Shown here: positions 1 through 5,037 of the stretch, piece by piece
Position numbering within the stretch: position 1 is the first letter of the stretch
Layout: every line of letters starts with the position of its first letter
Source of the DNA: Actinomycetes bacterium
GTDB taxonomy: Bacteria > Actinomycetota > Actinomycetes > Actinomycetales > Cellulomonadaceae
DNA: 5,085 nucleotides
Assembly: GCA_023438885.1 (NCBI GenBank)
Contig: JAEXPS010000193.1
Span: forward strand, 1 to 5,085
Direction of reading: 5' to 3'
Notes under the pieces: generated by a model
Told to the model about the DNA's origin: nothing
What the model saw: the letters and a program-made list of their open reading frames with translations, nothing else
The model's database searches: none
Made by a program: the position numbers and the translations under genes

Positions 1-87
1 GTGCCGGTGAGGGTGCCGGTGAGGGTGTGCCGGCGGCGGGTGTGCCGGTGAGGGTGTGCCGGCCGCGGGTGTGCGGGTGGCGGGGGT
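1..87. repeat. Degenerate GTGCCGG tandem repeat, 12-15 bp units
   Basis: Five consecutive units begin with GTGCCGG, at 1, 13, 27, 42 and 56, and a decayed sixth (GTGCGGG) begins at 71. Two unit types alternate: one reads on as TGAGGGT (14 bp) and the other as CGGCGGGT or CCGCGGGT (15 bp). Together they make a 29-bp higher-order unit, 13-41 and 42-70, which differs at only one position (G35 against C64). A 29-bp period is not a multiple of three, which argues against a coding repeat. It lies just past the 3' end of the minus-strand regulator gene and runs into the window edge, so its full extent is unknown. No function is inferred. Confidence 0.8.
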
Positions 88-108
88 GGGGTGGGGGAGC
101 CGGGATGG

Positions 109-507
109 TTACGGCTGGTGGGCGCAGGTGGAGCAGGTGCCGAACAGCTCCAGGGTGTGCTCGACGTCGGCGAAGCCGTGCTCGTCGGACACCGCGCGCA
201 CCCAGGACTCGAGGTTGGGGCCCTGCACCTCGACCGTGCGGCCGCAGCGGCGGCAGACGAGGTGGTGGTGGTGGCTCGCCTGGCGTTCGCAGCGGCGGAA
301 CAGCGACTCGCCGGTCTCGGTGCGCAGGGAGTCGAGCTCACCGGCCTCGGCCATCGCGCCGAGCGTGCGGTACACCGTGGCCAGGCCGATGTCGGTGCCG
401 CGCTCGGCCAGCAGCGAGTGGATCTGCTGGGCGCTGCGGAACTCGTCCAGGTTGTCGAGGAGAGCCCCGATGGCGGTGCGCTGACGCGTCACGCGCTGCC
501 CGATCAT
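109..507 (-). CDS. zur: Fur-family zinc uptake repressor Zur
   Basis: This is a 132-residue metal-dependent repressor that should bind DNA in the zinc-loaded state and repress zinc-uptake genes. The N-terminal winged helix covers about residues 1-80 and carries the Fur recognition-helix pattern GLATVYRTL (41-49). The C-terminal dimerisation half holds HHHHLVCRRCG (79-89) and a final CSTC (125-128). By family alignment, the structural Zn(Cys)4 site is C85, C88, C125 and C128. The sensory site is D59, C73, H80 and H82, and the third site is H79, H81, E100 and H117. That is the complete set known for mycobacterial Zur (FurB). The spacing from C73 to C85 looks two residues longer than I recall for FurB. 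The ATG at 507 follows a GAGGAGG ribosome binding site (plus-strand 512-518) with a 4-base spacer. The gene is divergent from the zinc importer operon, which supports Zur over Fur or PerR. Confidence 0.93.
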   Translation of the reverse strand: MIGQRVTRQRTAIGALLDNLDEFRSAQQIHSLLAERGTDIGLATVYRTLGAMAEAGELDSLRTETGESLFRRCERQASHHHHLVCRRCGRTVEVQGPNLESWVRAVSDEHGFADVEHTLELFGTCSTCAHQP

Positions 508-523
508 CTGGCCTCCTCACCGA

Positions 524-554
524 CGTTCTCAGTAGTGAACCACAACTGAGAACG
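524..554. promoter_or_regulatory. 31-bp near-perfect palindrome between zur and znuA
   Basis: The left arm CGTTCTCAGTAGTG (524-537) and right arm CACAACTGAGAACG (541-554) pair at 13 of 14 positions around the centre AAC (538-540). The outer ten bases of each arm pair perfectly. Each arm carries TGAGAAC, in opposite orientations (525-531 and 547-553), and a third copy lies at 596-602. The dyad begins six bases upstream of the zur ribosome binding site and lies about 90 bp upstream of the importer start. It is either an operator, most simply for Zur autoregulation, or a leader hairpin in the zur mRNA. It does not match the classic AT-rich Zur box (TGAAAATNATTTTCA) well, so its binding protein is uncertain. 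The symmetry is certain; the role is inferred. Confidence 0.7.
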
Positions 555-577
555 GATCCCATCGTCGTCGGTTCCAG

Positions 578-622
578 GTTGCTCAATGGAGATAATGAGA
601 ACTACTCTCGATAGAGAGCAAC
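578..622. repeat. Nested inverted repeats in the znuA upstream region
   Basis: GTTGCTC (578-584) is perfectly complementary to GAGCAAC (616-622) across 31 bases. Inside it, CTCTC (605-609) pairs with GAGAG (614-618) around the four-base loop GATA. The two right arms share GAG at 616-618, so the structures are mutually exclusive. The outer left arm probably lies upstream of the transcription start, so the outer dyad would act at DNA level; the inner hairpin could form in the leader RNA. Functional significance is uncertain. Confidence 0.4.
590..610 (+). promoter_or_regulatory. Candidate znuA -10 element overlapped by a Zur-box-like site
   Basis: GATAAT (591-596) matches the TATAAT consensus at five of six positions and lies 55 bases upstream of the importer start codon. 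The AT-rich core GATAATGA (591-598) resembles a half-site of the actinobacterial Zur box. Overlapping it, TGAGAACTACTCTCG (596-610) is an imperfect 7-1-7 palindrome with GAGA matched by TCTC. A Zur dimer here would cover the -10 element and the likely start site, the usual geometry for repression. No convincing -35 is present at the right spacing for GATAAT. An alternative promoter is TTGCTC (579-584), 18 bases, then TACTCT (603-608). The exact operator register is inferred. Confidence 0.45.
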
Positions 623-635
623 GATCAGCCTCGTG

Positions 636-640
636 AGGAG
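636..640 (+). promoter_or_regulatory. Ribosome binding site setting the znuA start at 646
   Basis: AGGAG, within GTGAGGAG, lies five bases upstream of the ATG at 646. It is the only good ribosome binding site near the 5' end of this gene. The in-frame ATG at 742, which would give a more ordinary signal peptide, is preceded by GGGCTGCGC and has no comparable site. The upstream start is therefore preferred. Confidence 0.7.
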
Positions 641-645
641 ATTCC

Positions 646-1662
646 ATGCCGTCGCACGCTCCGAGGAACCACGCCGCCACCGACTCGCCGCGCACCCGCG
701 TGGGCGCGGGGAGCAGGCCGGGCCGGGGTCGCGGGCTGCGCATGGGCGGCGGCCCGGGCGCCGGTGGCGGGCCTCGGCGCGTCGGGCGCCTTCTGGGCGC
801 CGGGTTCGCCGCCGTGGCGCTCCTGGCGACGAGCGCGTGCTCGTCGTCGGGCAACGACAGCGGCGGAGACAAGGTGAGCGTCGTCGCCTCGACGAACGTG
901 TGGGGTGACGTGGTGGCGCAGGTGGGCGGCGACCTGGTCGAGGTGACCTCGATCGTGGACGACCCCTCCGCCGACCCCCACTCCTACGAGGCCAGCGCCC
1001 GTACGCAGCTGGCGATCTCGCGCGCCGGGCTCGTCGTCGCCAACGGCGGGGGGTACGACGACTTCGTGGACACCATGGTGGCCGCGCTCGACGAGCCGCC
1101 GGTGGTGCTCCACGCGGTCGACCTGGCCGCGACGGGGGAGGAGAACGAGCACGTCTGGTACTCGCTGCCCGCGGTGACGGCGGTGGCCGACGAGGTCGCG
1201 GCCGAGCTCGGAGCGCTCGACCCGGCCAATGCCGCCACCTACACGGACAACGCGGTGGCCTTCGGGGCGCGGATCGACGGCCTGCTGGAGCAGGTGAGCG
1301 ACGTGCGCGGCGCGGTCGAGGGCCGGCCGGTGGCGATCACCGAGCCGGTGCCGGCCTACCTGCTGGCCGACCTGGGGCTCGAGGACGTCACACCGGCGGA
1401 GTTCTCGGAGGCGATCGAGGAGGAGACGGACGTGCCGCCCGCGGTGCTGGCCGAGACGCTCGCCCTGTTCGCCGACGGCCGCGCCGACGCCCTGGTCTAC
1501 AACGAGCAGACCACCGGCCCGCAGACCGAGCAGGTGCTCGCGGAGGCCCGGGCGGCCGACGTCCCGGTGGTGCCGGTGCGGGAGACGCTGCCGCCGGGCG
1601 TGGACTACATCGAGTGGATGGCCTCCACGATCGACGCGATCCGGGAGGCGCTGGCTGCATGA
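646..1662 (+). CDS. znuA: Zinc ABC transporter substrate-binding lipoprotein (ZnuA/TroA class)
   Basis: This 338-residue lipoprotein should capture zinc outside the membrane and deliver it to the permease encoded two genes downstream. A hydrophobic stretch at about 47-64 ends in LLATSAC, where C65 is the likely lipidated cysteine, followed by a Ser/Gly linker. The mature part has the cluster A-I (TroA-like) layout, with PHSYE (H112) and EHVWY (H169) as the first two metal ligands. At the third position, where ZnuA usually has His, the motif ITEPVPAYLLADLGL places E233. At the last position, usually Asp, there is VRETLPPG with E313. The His-rich loop of typical ZnuA is absent. The 64 residues before the Cys are long for a signal peptide; starting at M33 (742) would be more typical but lacks a ribosome binding site. 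The stop overlaps the ATPase start as ATGA. Zinc specificity is inferred from the neighbouring zur; manganese is the main alternative. Confidence 0.88.
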   Translation: MPSHAPRNHAATDSPRTRVGAGSRPGRGRGLRMGGGPGAGGGPRRVGRLLGAGFAAVALLATSACSSSGNDSGGDKVSVVASTNVWGDVVAQVGGDLVEVTSIVDDPSADPHSYEASARTQLAISRAGLVVANGGGYDDFVDTMVAALDEPPVVLHAVDLAATGEENEHVWYSLPAVTAVADEVAAELGALDPANAATYTDNAVAFGARIDGLLEQVSDVRGAVEGRPVAITEPVPAYLLADLGLEDVTPAEFSEAIEEETDVPPAVLAETLALFADGRADALVYNEQTTGPQTEQVLAEARAADVPVVPVRETLPPGVDYIEWMASTIDAIREALAA

Positions 1663-2450
1663 GGCCGGTTCTCGAGCTGAGGGACGCGGGGCTCGCCTTC
1701 GGCGACCGCACGGTGTGGGCGGGCGTCGACGCCGTGGTGGGGCCCGGCGAGTTCGTCACCGTGCTGGGACCCAACGGTTCGGGCAAGACGAGCCTGCTCA
1801 AGGCCGTGCTGGGACAGCTCCCGCTGAGCCACGGGCGGATCGCGGTCCTCGGGCACCCGCCACGCCAGGGCAGCCGCGCCGTGGGCTACGTGCCGCAGCA
1901 GCACATGGTCGACCCGGCGACCCCGGTGCGCGCGCGCGACCTGGTGCGGCTCGGCGTCGACGGCGACCGGTGGGGGCCCGGCCGCCACGACCGCCGGGCG
2001 CAGGTGGCGCAGCTGCTCGCGGAGGTGGGCGCCAGCGAGTACGCCGACGTGCCGGTCGGCATGCTCTCGGGAGGTGAGCAGCAGCGCGTGCGGATCGCGC
2101 AGGCGCTGGCCAGCGACCCGGCGATCCTGCTCTGCGACGAGCCGCTGCTGTCGCTGGACCTGCGCCGCCAGCACGAGGTGACGGCCCTCATCGACGCCAC
2201 GCGGCGGCGCACGGGCGCGGCGGTGCTCTTCGTCACGCACGAGATCAACCCGGTGCTGCCGTACACCGACCGGGTGCTGTACCTCGCGCCGGCCGGCCAC
2301 GCGATCGGCGCGCCCGACGAGGTGCTGACGTCCGAGCGGCTCACCGCGCTGTACGGCTATCCCATCGACGTGGTGCGCGCCCAGGGGCGCCTGCTCATCG
2401 TCGGCGACGAGGCCCACACCCACCACGTCGGGCAGGAGGACGAACAGTGA
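1659..2450 (+). CDS. znuC: Zinc ABC transporter ATP-binding protein
   Basis: This 263-residue nucleotide-binding subunit hydrolyses ATP on the cytoplasmic face to power metal import. All the expected elements are present: Walker A GPNGSGKTS (37-45), Q-loop Q80 in GYVPQQH, ABC signature LSGGEQQR (136-143), Walker B ILLCDEP (156-162) with catalytic E161, D-loop SLD (165-167) and switch H194. The length suits the manganese/zinc/iron-chelate ATPase family. The ATG at 1659 overlaps the lipoprotein stop (ATGA, 1659-1662), with GGGAGG at 1643-1648 upstream, so translation is probably coupled; an in-frame ATG at 1614 lies inside znuA and is not favoured. The acidic C-terminal tail contains HTHH (253-256), which could bind metal, though that is speculative. 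Family assignment is secure; zinc as the substrate follows from the operon and the divergent zur. Confidence 0.92.
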   Translation: MRPVLELRDAGLAFGDRTVWAGVDAVVGPGEFVTVLGPNGSGKTSLLKAVLGQLPLSHGRIAVLGHPPRQGSRAVGYVPQQHMVDPATPVRARDLVRLGVDGDRWGPGRHDRRAQVAQLLAEVGASEYADVPVGMLSGGEQQRVRIAQALASDPAILLCDEPLLSLDLRRQHEVTALIDATRRRTGAAVLFVTHEINPVLPYTDRVLYLAPAGHAIGAPDEVLTSERLTALYGYPIDVVRAQGRLLIVGDEAHTHHVGQEDEQ

Positions 2451-3373
2451 TCGCGGTGGCGCAGGCGAGCAGCGACTGGTGGACCCGCCTGTTCGACTTC
2501 AGCGACTACGCCGAGCTGCTGCCGCTGGTGCGCAACTCCCTGGTCGCGGGGGCGCTGCTGGCGCTCGTCGGCGGGCTGGTCGGTGTGTTCGTCGTGCAGC
2601 GCGACCTCGCGTTCGCGGTGCACGGCGTGAGCGAGCTCTCCTTCGCCGGCGCTGCGGCGGCCCTGCTGTTCTCGCTCGACGTGGTGCTCGGCGCCGTGGC
2701 CGGGTCCGTGCTCGCCGCGCTGCTCATCGGGGTGCTCGGCGCACGGGCGCGCGACCGGAACTCGATCATCGGCGTGCTGATGCCGTTCGGGCTCGGCCTC
2801 GGGGTGCTCGCCCTGGCGCTCTACCCCGGGCGGGCGGCGAACAAGTTCGGCCTGCTCACCGGGCAGATCGTGGCGGTGGACGACGCACGGGTCTCCGCGA
2901 TGGTGGTGATCACCGTGGTGGTGGTGGGCGGGCTGCTGGTGATGTGGCGGCCGCTGACGTTCGCGAGCGTGGACCCGGTGGTGGCGCGGGCGCGGGGCGT
3001 GCCGACCCGCGCCCTCGGCATCGCCTTCATGGTGCTGCTGGGGCTCGCGGTGGCGATGGCCGTGCAGATCGTCGGGGCCCTGCTGGTGCTGTCGCTGCTC
3101 ATCACCCCGGCGGCCGCCGCGACCCGCGTCAGCGCGTCACCGGTGCTGGTGCCGGTGCTCGCCGTGGTGTTCGCGGAGGTGGCGGCGCTCGGTGGCATCC
3201 TGCTCGCGCTCGGGGCCAGCGTGCCGATCAGCCCGTACATCACGACCATCTCGTTCCTGATGTGGGTGGTGTGCGCGGCCGTCGGGAACCGGCGGCGCAA
3301 GCGCGGCTGGGTGCGCCGGCCGGCCCCTTCCGCCACCGCCCGTGCGCAGCGCCCGAGCGAAGTGACGCTCTGA
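2447..3373 (+). CDS. znuB: Zinc ABC transporter permease (ABC-3 family)
   Basis: This 308-residue integral membrane subunit forms the metal path through the cytoplasmic membrane. Hydrophobic segments lie at about 28-50, 66-98, 106-127, 149-167, 189-219, 233-256 and 264-280; some are long enough to hold two helices, giving the eight or nine expected of the family. VGALLVLSLLITPAAAA (209-225) is the conserved ABC-3 signature near the cytoplasmic ATPase contact. VVQRDLAFAVHGVSELSFAG (49-68) corresponds to the region where ZnuB proteins have a conserved His and Gly. The start is GTG at 2447, overlapping the ATPase stop as GTGA, with AGGAGG at 2434-2439 and a seven-base spacer. The C-terminus is a basic cytoplasmic tail (NRRRKRGWVRR, 281-291). 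It is the last gene of the operon, followed by a terminator-like stem. Confidence 0.92.
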   Translation: MIAVAQASSDWWTRLFDFSDYAELLPLVRNSLVAGALLALVGGLVGVFVVQRDLAFAVHGVSELSFAGAAAALLFSLDVVLGAVAGSVLAALLIGVLGARARDRNSIIGVLMPFGLGLGVLALALYPGRAANKFGLLTGQIVAVDDARVSAMVVITVVVVGGLLVMWRPLTFASVDPVVARARGVPTRALGIAFMVLLGLAVAMAVQIVGALLVLSLLITPAAAATRVSASPVLVPVLAVVFAEVAALGGILLALGASVPISPYITTISFLMWVVCAAVGNRRRKRGWVRRPAPSATARAQRPSEVTL

Positions 3374-3377
3374 CCCC

Positions 3378-3416
3378 ACGCCGGAGGTTGCGAGGGAGTC
3401 CGGTCAACCCCGGCGT
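3378..3416. terminator. Stem-loop between the convergent znuB and MFS genes
   Basis: ACGCCGG (3378-3384) pairs with CCGGCGT (3410-3416), and the inner GGTTG (3386-3390) pairs with CAACC (3405-3409). This gives a 12-bp stem with one bulged A at 3385 and a 14-base loop. It sits five bases past the znuB stop, and its right arm covers the last codons of the MFS gene. There is no T-run on either side, so it is not a textbook intrinsic terminator; stems without U-tails are common between convergent genes in high-GC actinobacteria. It could serve both directions. Confidence 0.55.
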
Positions 3417-4675
3417 CGCGCCATGGCCTCGGCCAGCGATGGCACGACGATGCCGCCGGCCGCTCTCGCCCTGGGGCGGGTGACGAGCACGCCCACCAGG
3501 CCCACCAGCAACGGCACGGCGACGAACGCCAGCGCGGCGCGGTAGTCGGCGAGCGTCGGTTCGCCCGCCGGGGCCCGGTGGTCCAGCAGCACGCCGATGA
3601 CGAGCATCGTGACCACTGCCGAGACGAAGCCGCCCATGTTCGCCACCCCCTGGGCGGCGCCCATGCGACGTGGCGGGTTGAACGTGGCGGCGAAGTCGAG
3701 CCCGATCAGCGACGCCGGACCACCGACGGAGATCAGCGCGACGAACAGCGCGAGCACCCAGAACGGCCGCGGGGTGGTCGGCACCAGCACCAGGAGCCAG
3801 CCGAGCGCGGTTGCGGCCGCGGCGGCGAGCACCGCCCACGAGCGTCGCAGCGGGTGCCGGGCGGTGAACTCGCCGATCACGGGCCCGGCCAGGACGCCGA
3901 CCACCACGTTGACGGTCAGCAGCGAGCCCGCCTGTTCCGGGCTCATGCCCTGAGCCTCGACGAGGAACGGGAAGCCCCACATCATCACCACCACCTGCGG
4001 GCTCACACCGCCGAGCATGTGGCTCCAGAACCCCAGCCAGGTGCCGGGGTGGCGCAGGGTGTCGGTCAGGCCGGCCATCCGGCTCGGACCTCGGCTGACG
4101 GGGGCGCCGGCAGGGGCGTCACGCACGCCGGTGCGGGCCAGGATCGTGGCGCCGGCGCCGAGCCCGGCGAGCGTGAGGAACGCGGGCTGCCATCCGACGC
4201 GGTGCAGCTCGAGGGCGAACGGCAAGGCCGAGACCACCTGTCCCAGCTGCCCGACGATGCCGGTGACCTGTGTCAGCAGTGGCACCCGCCGGCGCTCGAA
4301 CCACGCCGCGACCAGCCGCAGCGCCGAGACGAAGATCGCCGCGTCACCGCTGCCGATGAGCACACGTGCCGCGAGCGCGTAGCCGACGCTCGGCGCGAAC
4401 GCCATCCCCAGCTGGCCCAGCGCCATCGTCGCCGAACCGGCCACGAGCAGCCGGCGCGAGCCCCAGCGGTCCAGCGCCACGCCCACGGGCAGCTGCATCC
4501 CCGCGTACACAGCCAGCTGGATCACGACGAACAGCGAGAGCACGGTCGCGTCGACGTCGAAGCGGTCCTCCGCGGTGAGCCCGGCGACCCCGAACGACGA
4601 GCGGTGCGTCACCGCGACCGCGTAGACGGCGACCGCGGCACCCCAGACGAGCCATGCCCGCCGCTGCTGGCCCAC
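3404..4675 (-). CDS. MFS transporter, substrate unknown
   Basis: This 423-residue member of the major facilitator superfamily has about 12 hydrophobic segments in two halves. The N-terminal half has RSSFGVAGL (25-33) after the first helix and a clear motif A between helices 2 and 3, GVALDRWGSRR (65-75). R104 and R120 flank a polar helix. A hydrophilic loop near 183-210 separates the halves. The second half repeats a weaker motif A (GEFTARHPLRR) and carries the conserved stretch GVANMGGF. The reading frame is open to 4975, but the residues before 4675 are Arg/Ser/Pro-rich and unlike an MFS N-terminus. I chose the GTG at 4675 because GAGGAG lies nine bases upstream and the length then fits the family; an ATG at 4723 would add 16 residues but has a poor ribosome binding site. 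It is convergent with the zinc operon. The substrate cannot be predicted, and proximity is weak evidence for a metal role. Confidence 0.85.
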   Translation of the reverse strand: MGQQRRAWLVWGAAVAVYAVAVTHRSSFGVAGLTAEDRFDVDATVLSLFVVIQLAVYAGMQLPVGVALDRWGSRRLLVAGSATMALGQLGMAFAPSVGYALAARVLIGSGDAAIFVSALRLVAAWFERRRVPLLTQVTGIVGQLGQVVSALPFALELHRVGWQPAFLTLAGLGAGATILARTGVRDAPAGAPVSRGPSRMAGLTDTLRHPGTWLGFWSHMLGGVSPQVVVMMWGFPFLVEAQGMSPEQAGSLLTVNVVVGVLAGPVIGEFTARHPLRRSWAVLAAAAATALGWLLVLVPTTPRPFWVLALFVALISVGGPASLIGLDFAATFNPPRRMGAAQGVANMGGFVSAVVTMLVIGVLLDHRAPAGEPTLADYRAALAFVAVPLLVGLVGVLVTRPRARAAGGIVVPSLAEAMARRRG

Positions 4676-4684
4676 TGTCCACGA

Positions 4685-4690
4685 CTCCTC
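4685..4690 (-). promoter_or_regulatory. Ribosome binding site setting the MFS GTG start
   Basis: GAGGAG on the minus strand (plus-strand CTCCTC) ends nine bases upstream of the GTG at 4675-4673. It is the best ribosome binding site near the 5' end of this frame and is the reason for preferring the GTG to the ATG at 4723. Confidence 0.6.
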
Positions 4691-4721
4691 GCCGGCCCGG
4701 AGACGCTCGTGGGCCGGAGGC

Positions 4722-4727
4722 ATCCTA
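4722..4727 (-). promoter_or_regulatory. Possible -10 hexamer of the MFS gene
   Basis: The minus strand reads TAGGAT here, a common actinobacterial form of the -10 element. It would start transcription near 4715 and give a roughly 40-base leader before the GTG at 4675, with the ribosome binding site at a sensible position inside it. No recognisable -35 (TTG-type) lies 16-18 bases further upstream, so this is weak. If real, it excludes the ATG at 4723 as the start. Confidence 0.25.
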
Positions 4728-4912
4728 CGGATCGGATCGGGGGTCCTCGGTCCTGGGCCGAACCGCGGCGAGGACCACTGCGATGAGCGGCTCCGACGCG
4801 AGCGGCTCGCGCGAGGGAGGGGCTGCCGGGCGCATTCGGGGGACCCTTCGTCACCCGTTCGGGGGCGAGTCGGCGACGAGGAACCCCCATTCGGGAGGAG
4901 TCCTGCCGTATT

Positions 4913-4926
4913 CATGCGCGCGCATG
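4913..4926. repeat. 14-bp perfect palindrome CATGCGCGCGCATG
   Basis: CATGCGCGCGCATG equals its own reverse complement and is flanked by TT and CA, which do not extend the symmetry. It lies in gene-free sequence about 240 bases upstream of the MFS start. It may be an operator. An alternating purine/pyrimidine GC core also arises easily in DNA this GC-rich, so the role is uncertain. Confidence 0.5.
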
Positions 4927-4985
4927 CAACGCGCCCTGCTGGACGTTTGACCAAGAGGCCATCTGTGAAGCACACTCATCCCTGA

Positions 4986-5022
4986 CGGTGCGCATCGCCT
5001 GCCCCCTGCGCGGTGCGCACCG
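4986..5022. repeat. Two copies of the dyad CGGTGCGCAYCG, 25 bp apart
   Basis: CGGTGCGCATCG (4986-4997) and CGGTGCGCACCG (5011-5022) match at 11 of 12 positions, and their start-to-start distance is 25 bp. The second copy is a perfect 12-bp palindrome and the first has one mismatch. Paired dyads in an intergenic region suggest a repressor operator. The regulator and target are unknown, and the likely target gene may lie beyond the right edge. Confidence 0.5.
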
Positions 5023-5037
5023 TTTCCACGTCCGGAA

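Larger units (their letters stand above)
4691..5037. other. Gene-free upstream region of the MFS gene
   Basis: No credible coding sequence is visible on either strand. The open frames crossing it are low-complexity and lack ribosome binding sites. It contains three spaced copies of TTCGGG followed by G-rich sequence (from 4835, 4858 and 4890), a 14-bp palindrome at 4913-4926, a small dyad TGTG-AAG-CACA at 4964-4974, and two related dyads at 4986-4997 and 5011-5022. Part of it may be the promoter and operator region of the MFS gene or of a gene beyond the right edge. Confidence 0.5.

Noticed and set aside
1..87. CRISPR array
   Set aside because: The units are contiguous 12-15 bp GC-rich repeats with no unique spacers, and no cas genes are present.
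27..614. Long plus-strand open frames opposite zur
   Set aside because: They are shadows of the GC-rich zur gene. Their products are low-complexity and Arg/Gly-rich without domains, and they run through the intergenic palindrome, while the minus-strand frame encodes a complete Fur-family protein.
1605..2426. A 273-residue minus-strand frame opposite the ATPase
   Set aside because: This is an antisense shadow. The plus strand has every ABC ATPase motif in order and is joined to its neighbours by four-base overlaps.
3578..4786. A 402-residue plus-strand frame opposite the MFS gene
   Set aside because: The translation is rich in His, Arg, Glu, Gln and Gly with no hydrophobic core or known motif. 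The opposite strand gives a clear 12-segment MFS protein with motif A.
4654..4950. Plus-strand 98-residue frame with an internal ATG at 4783
   Set aside because: No ribosome binding site at the start, composition typical of random GC-rich DNA, and overlap with the MFS 5' end and its control region.
4676..4975. N-terminal 100-residue extension of the MFS protein up to 4975
   Set aside because: The added residues are Arg/Ser/Pro-rich and not membrane-like, and the resulting 523 residues are too long for the family. The GTG at 4675 has a proper ribosome binding site.
4947..4976. Promoter starting with TTGACC at 4947
   Set aside because: The -35-like hexamer is good, but the sequence 17-18 bases downstream (GCACAC or CACACT) is a poor -10, and no gene follows before the window end.
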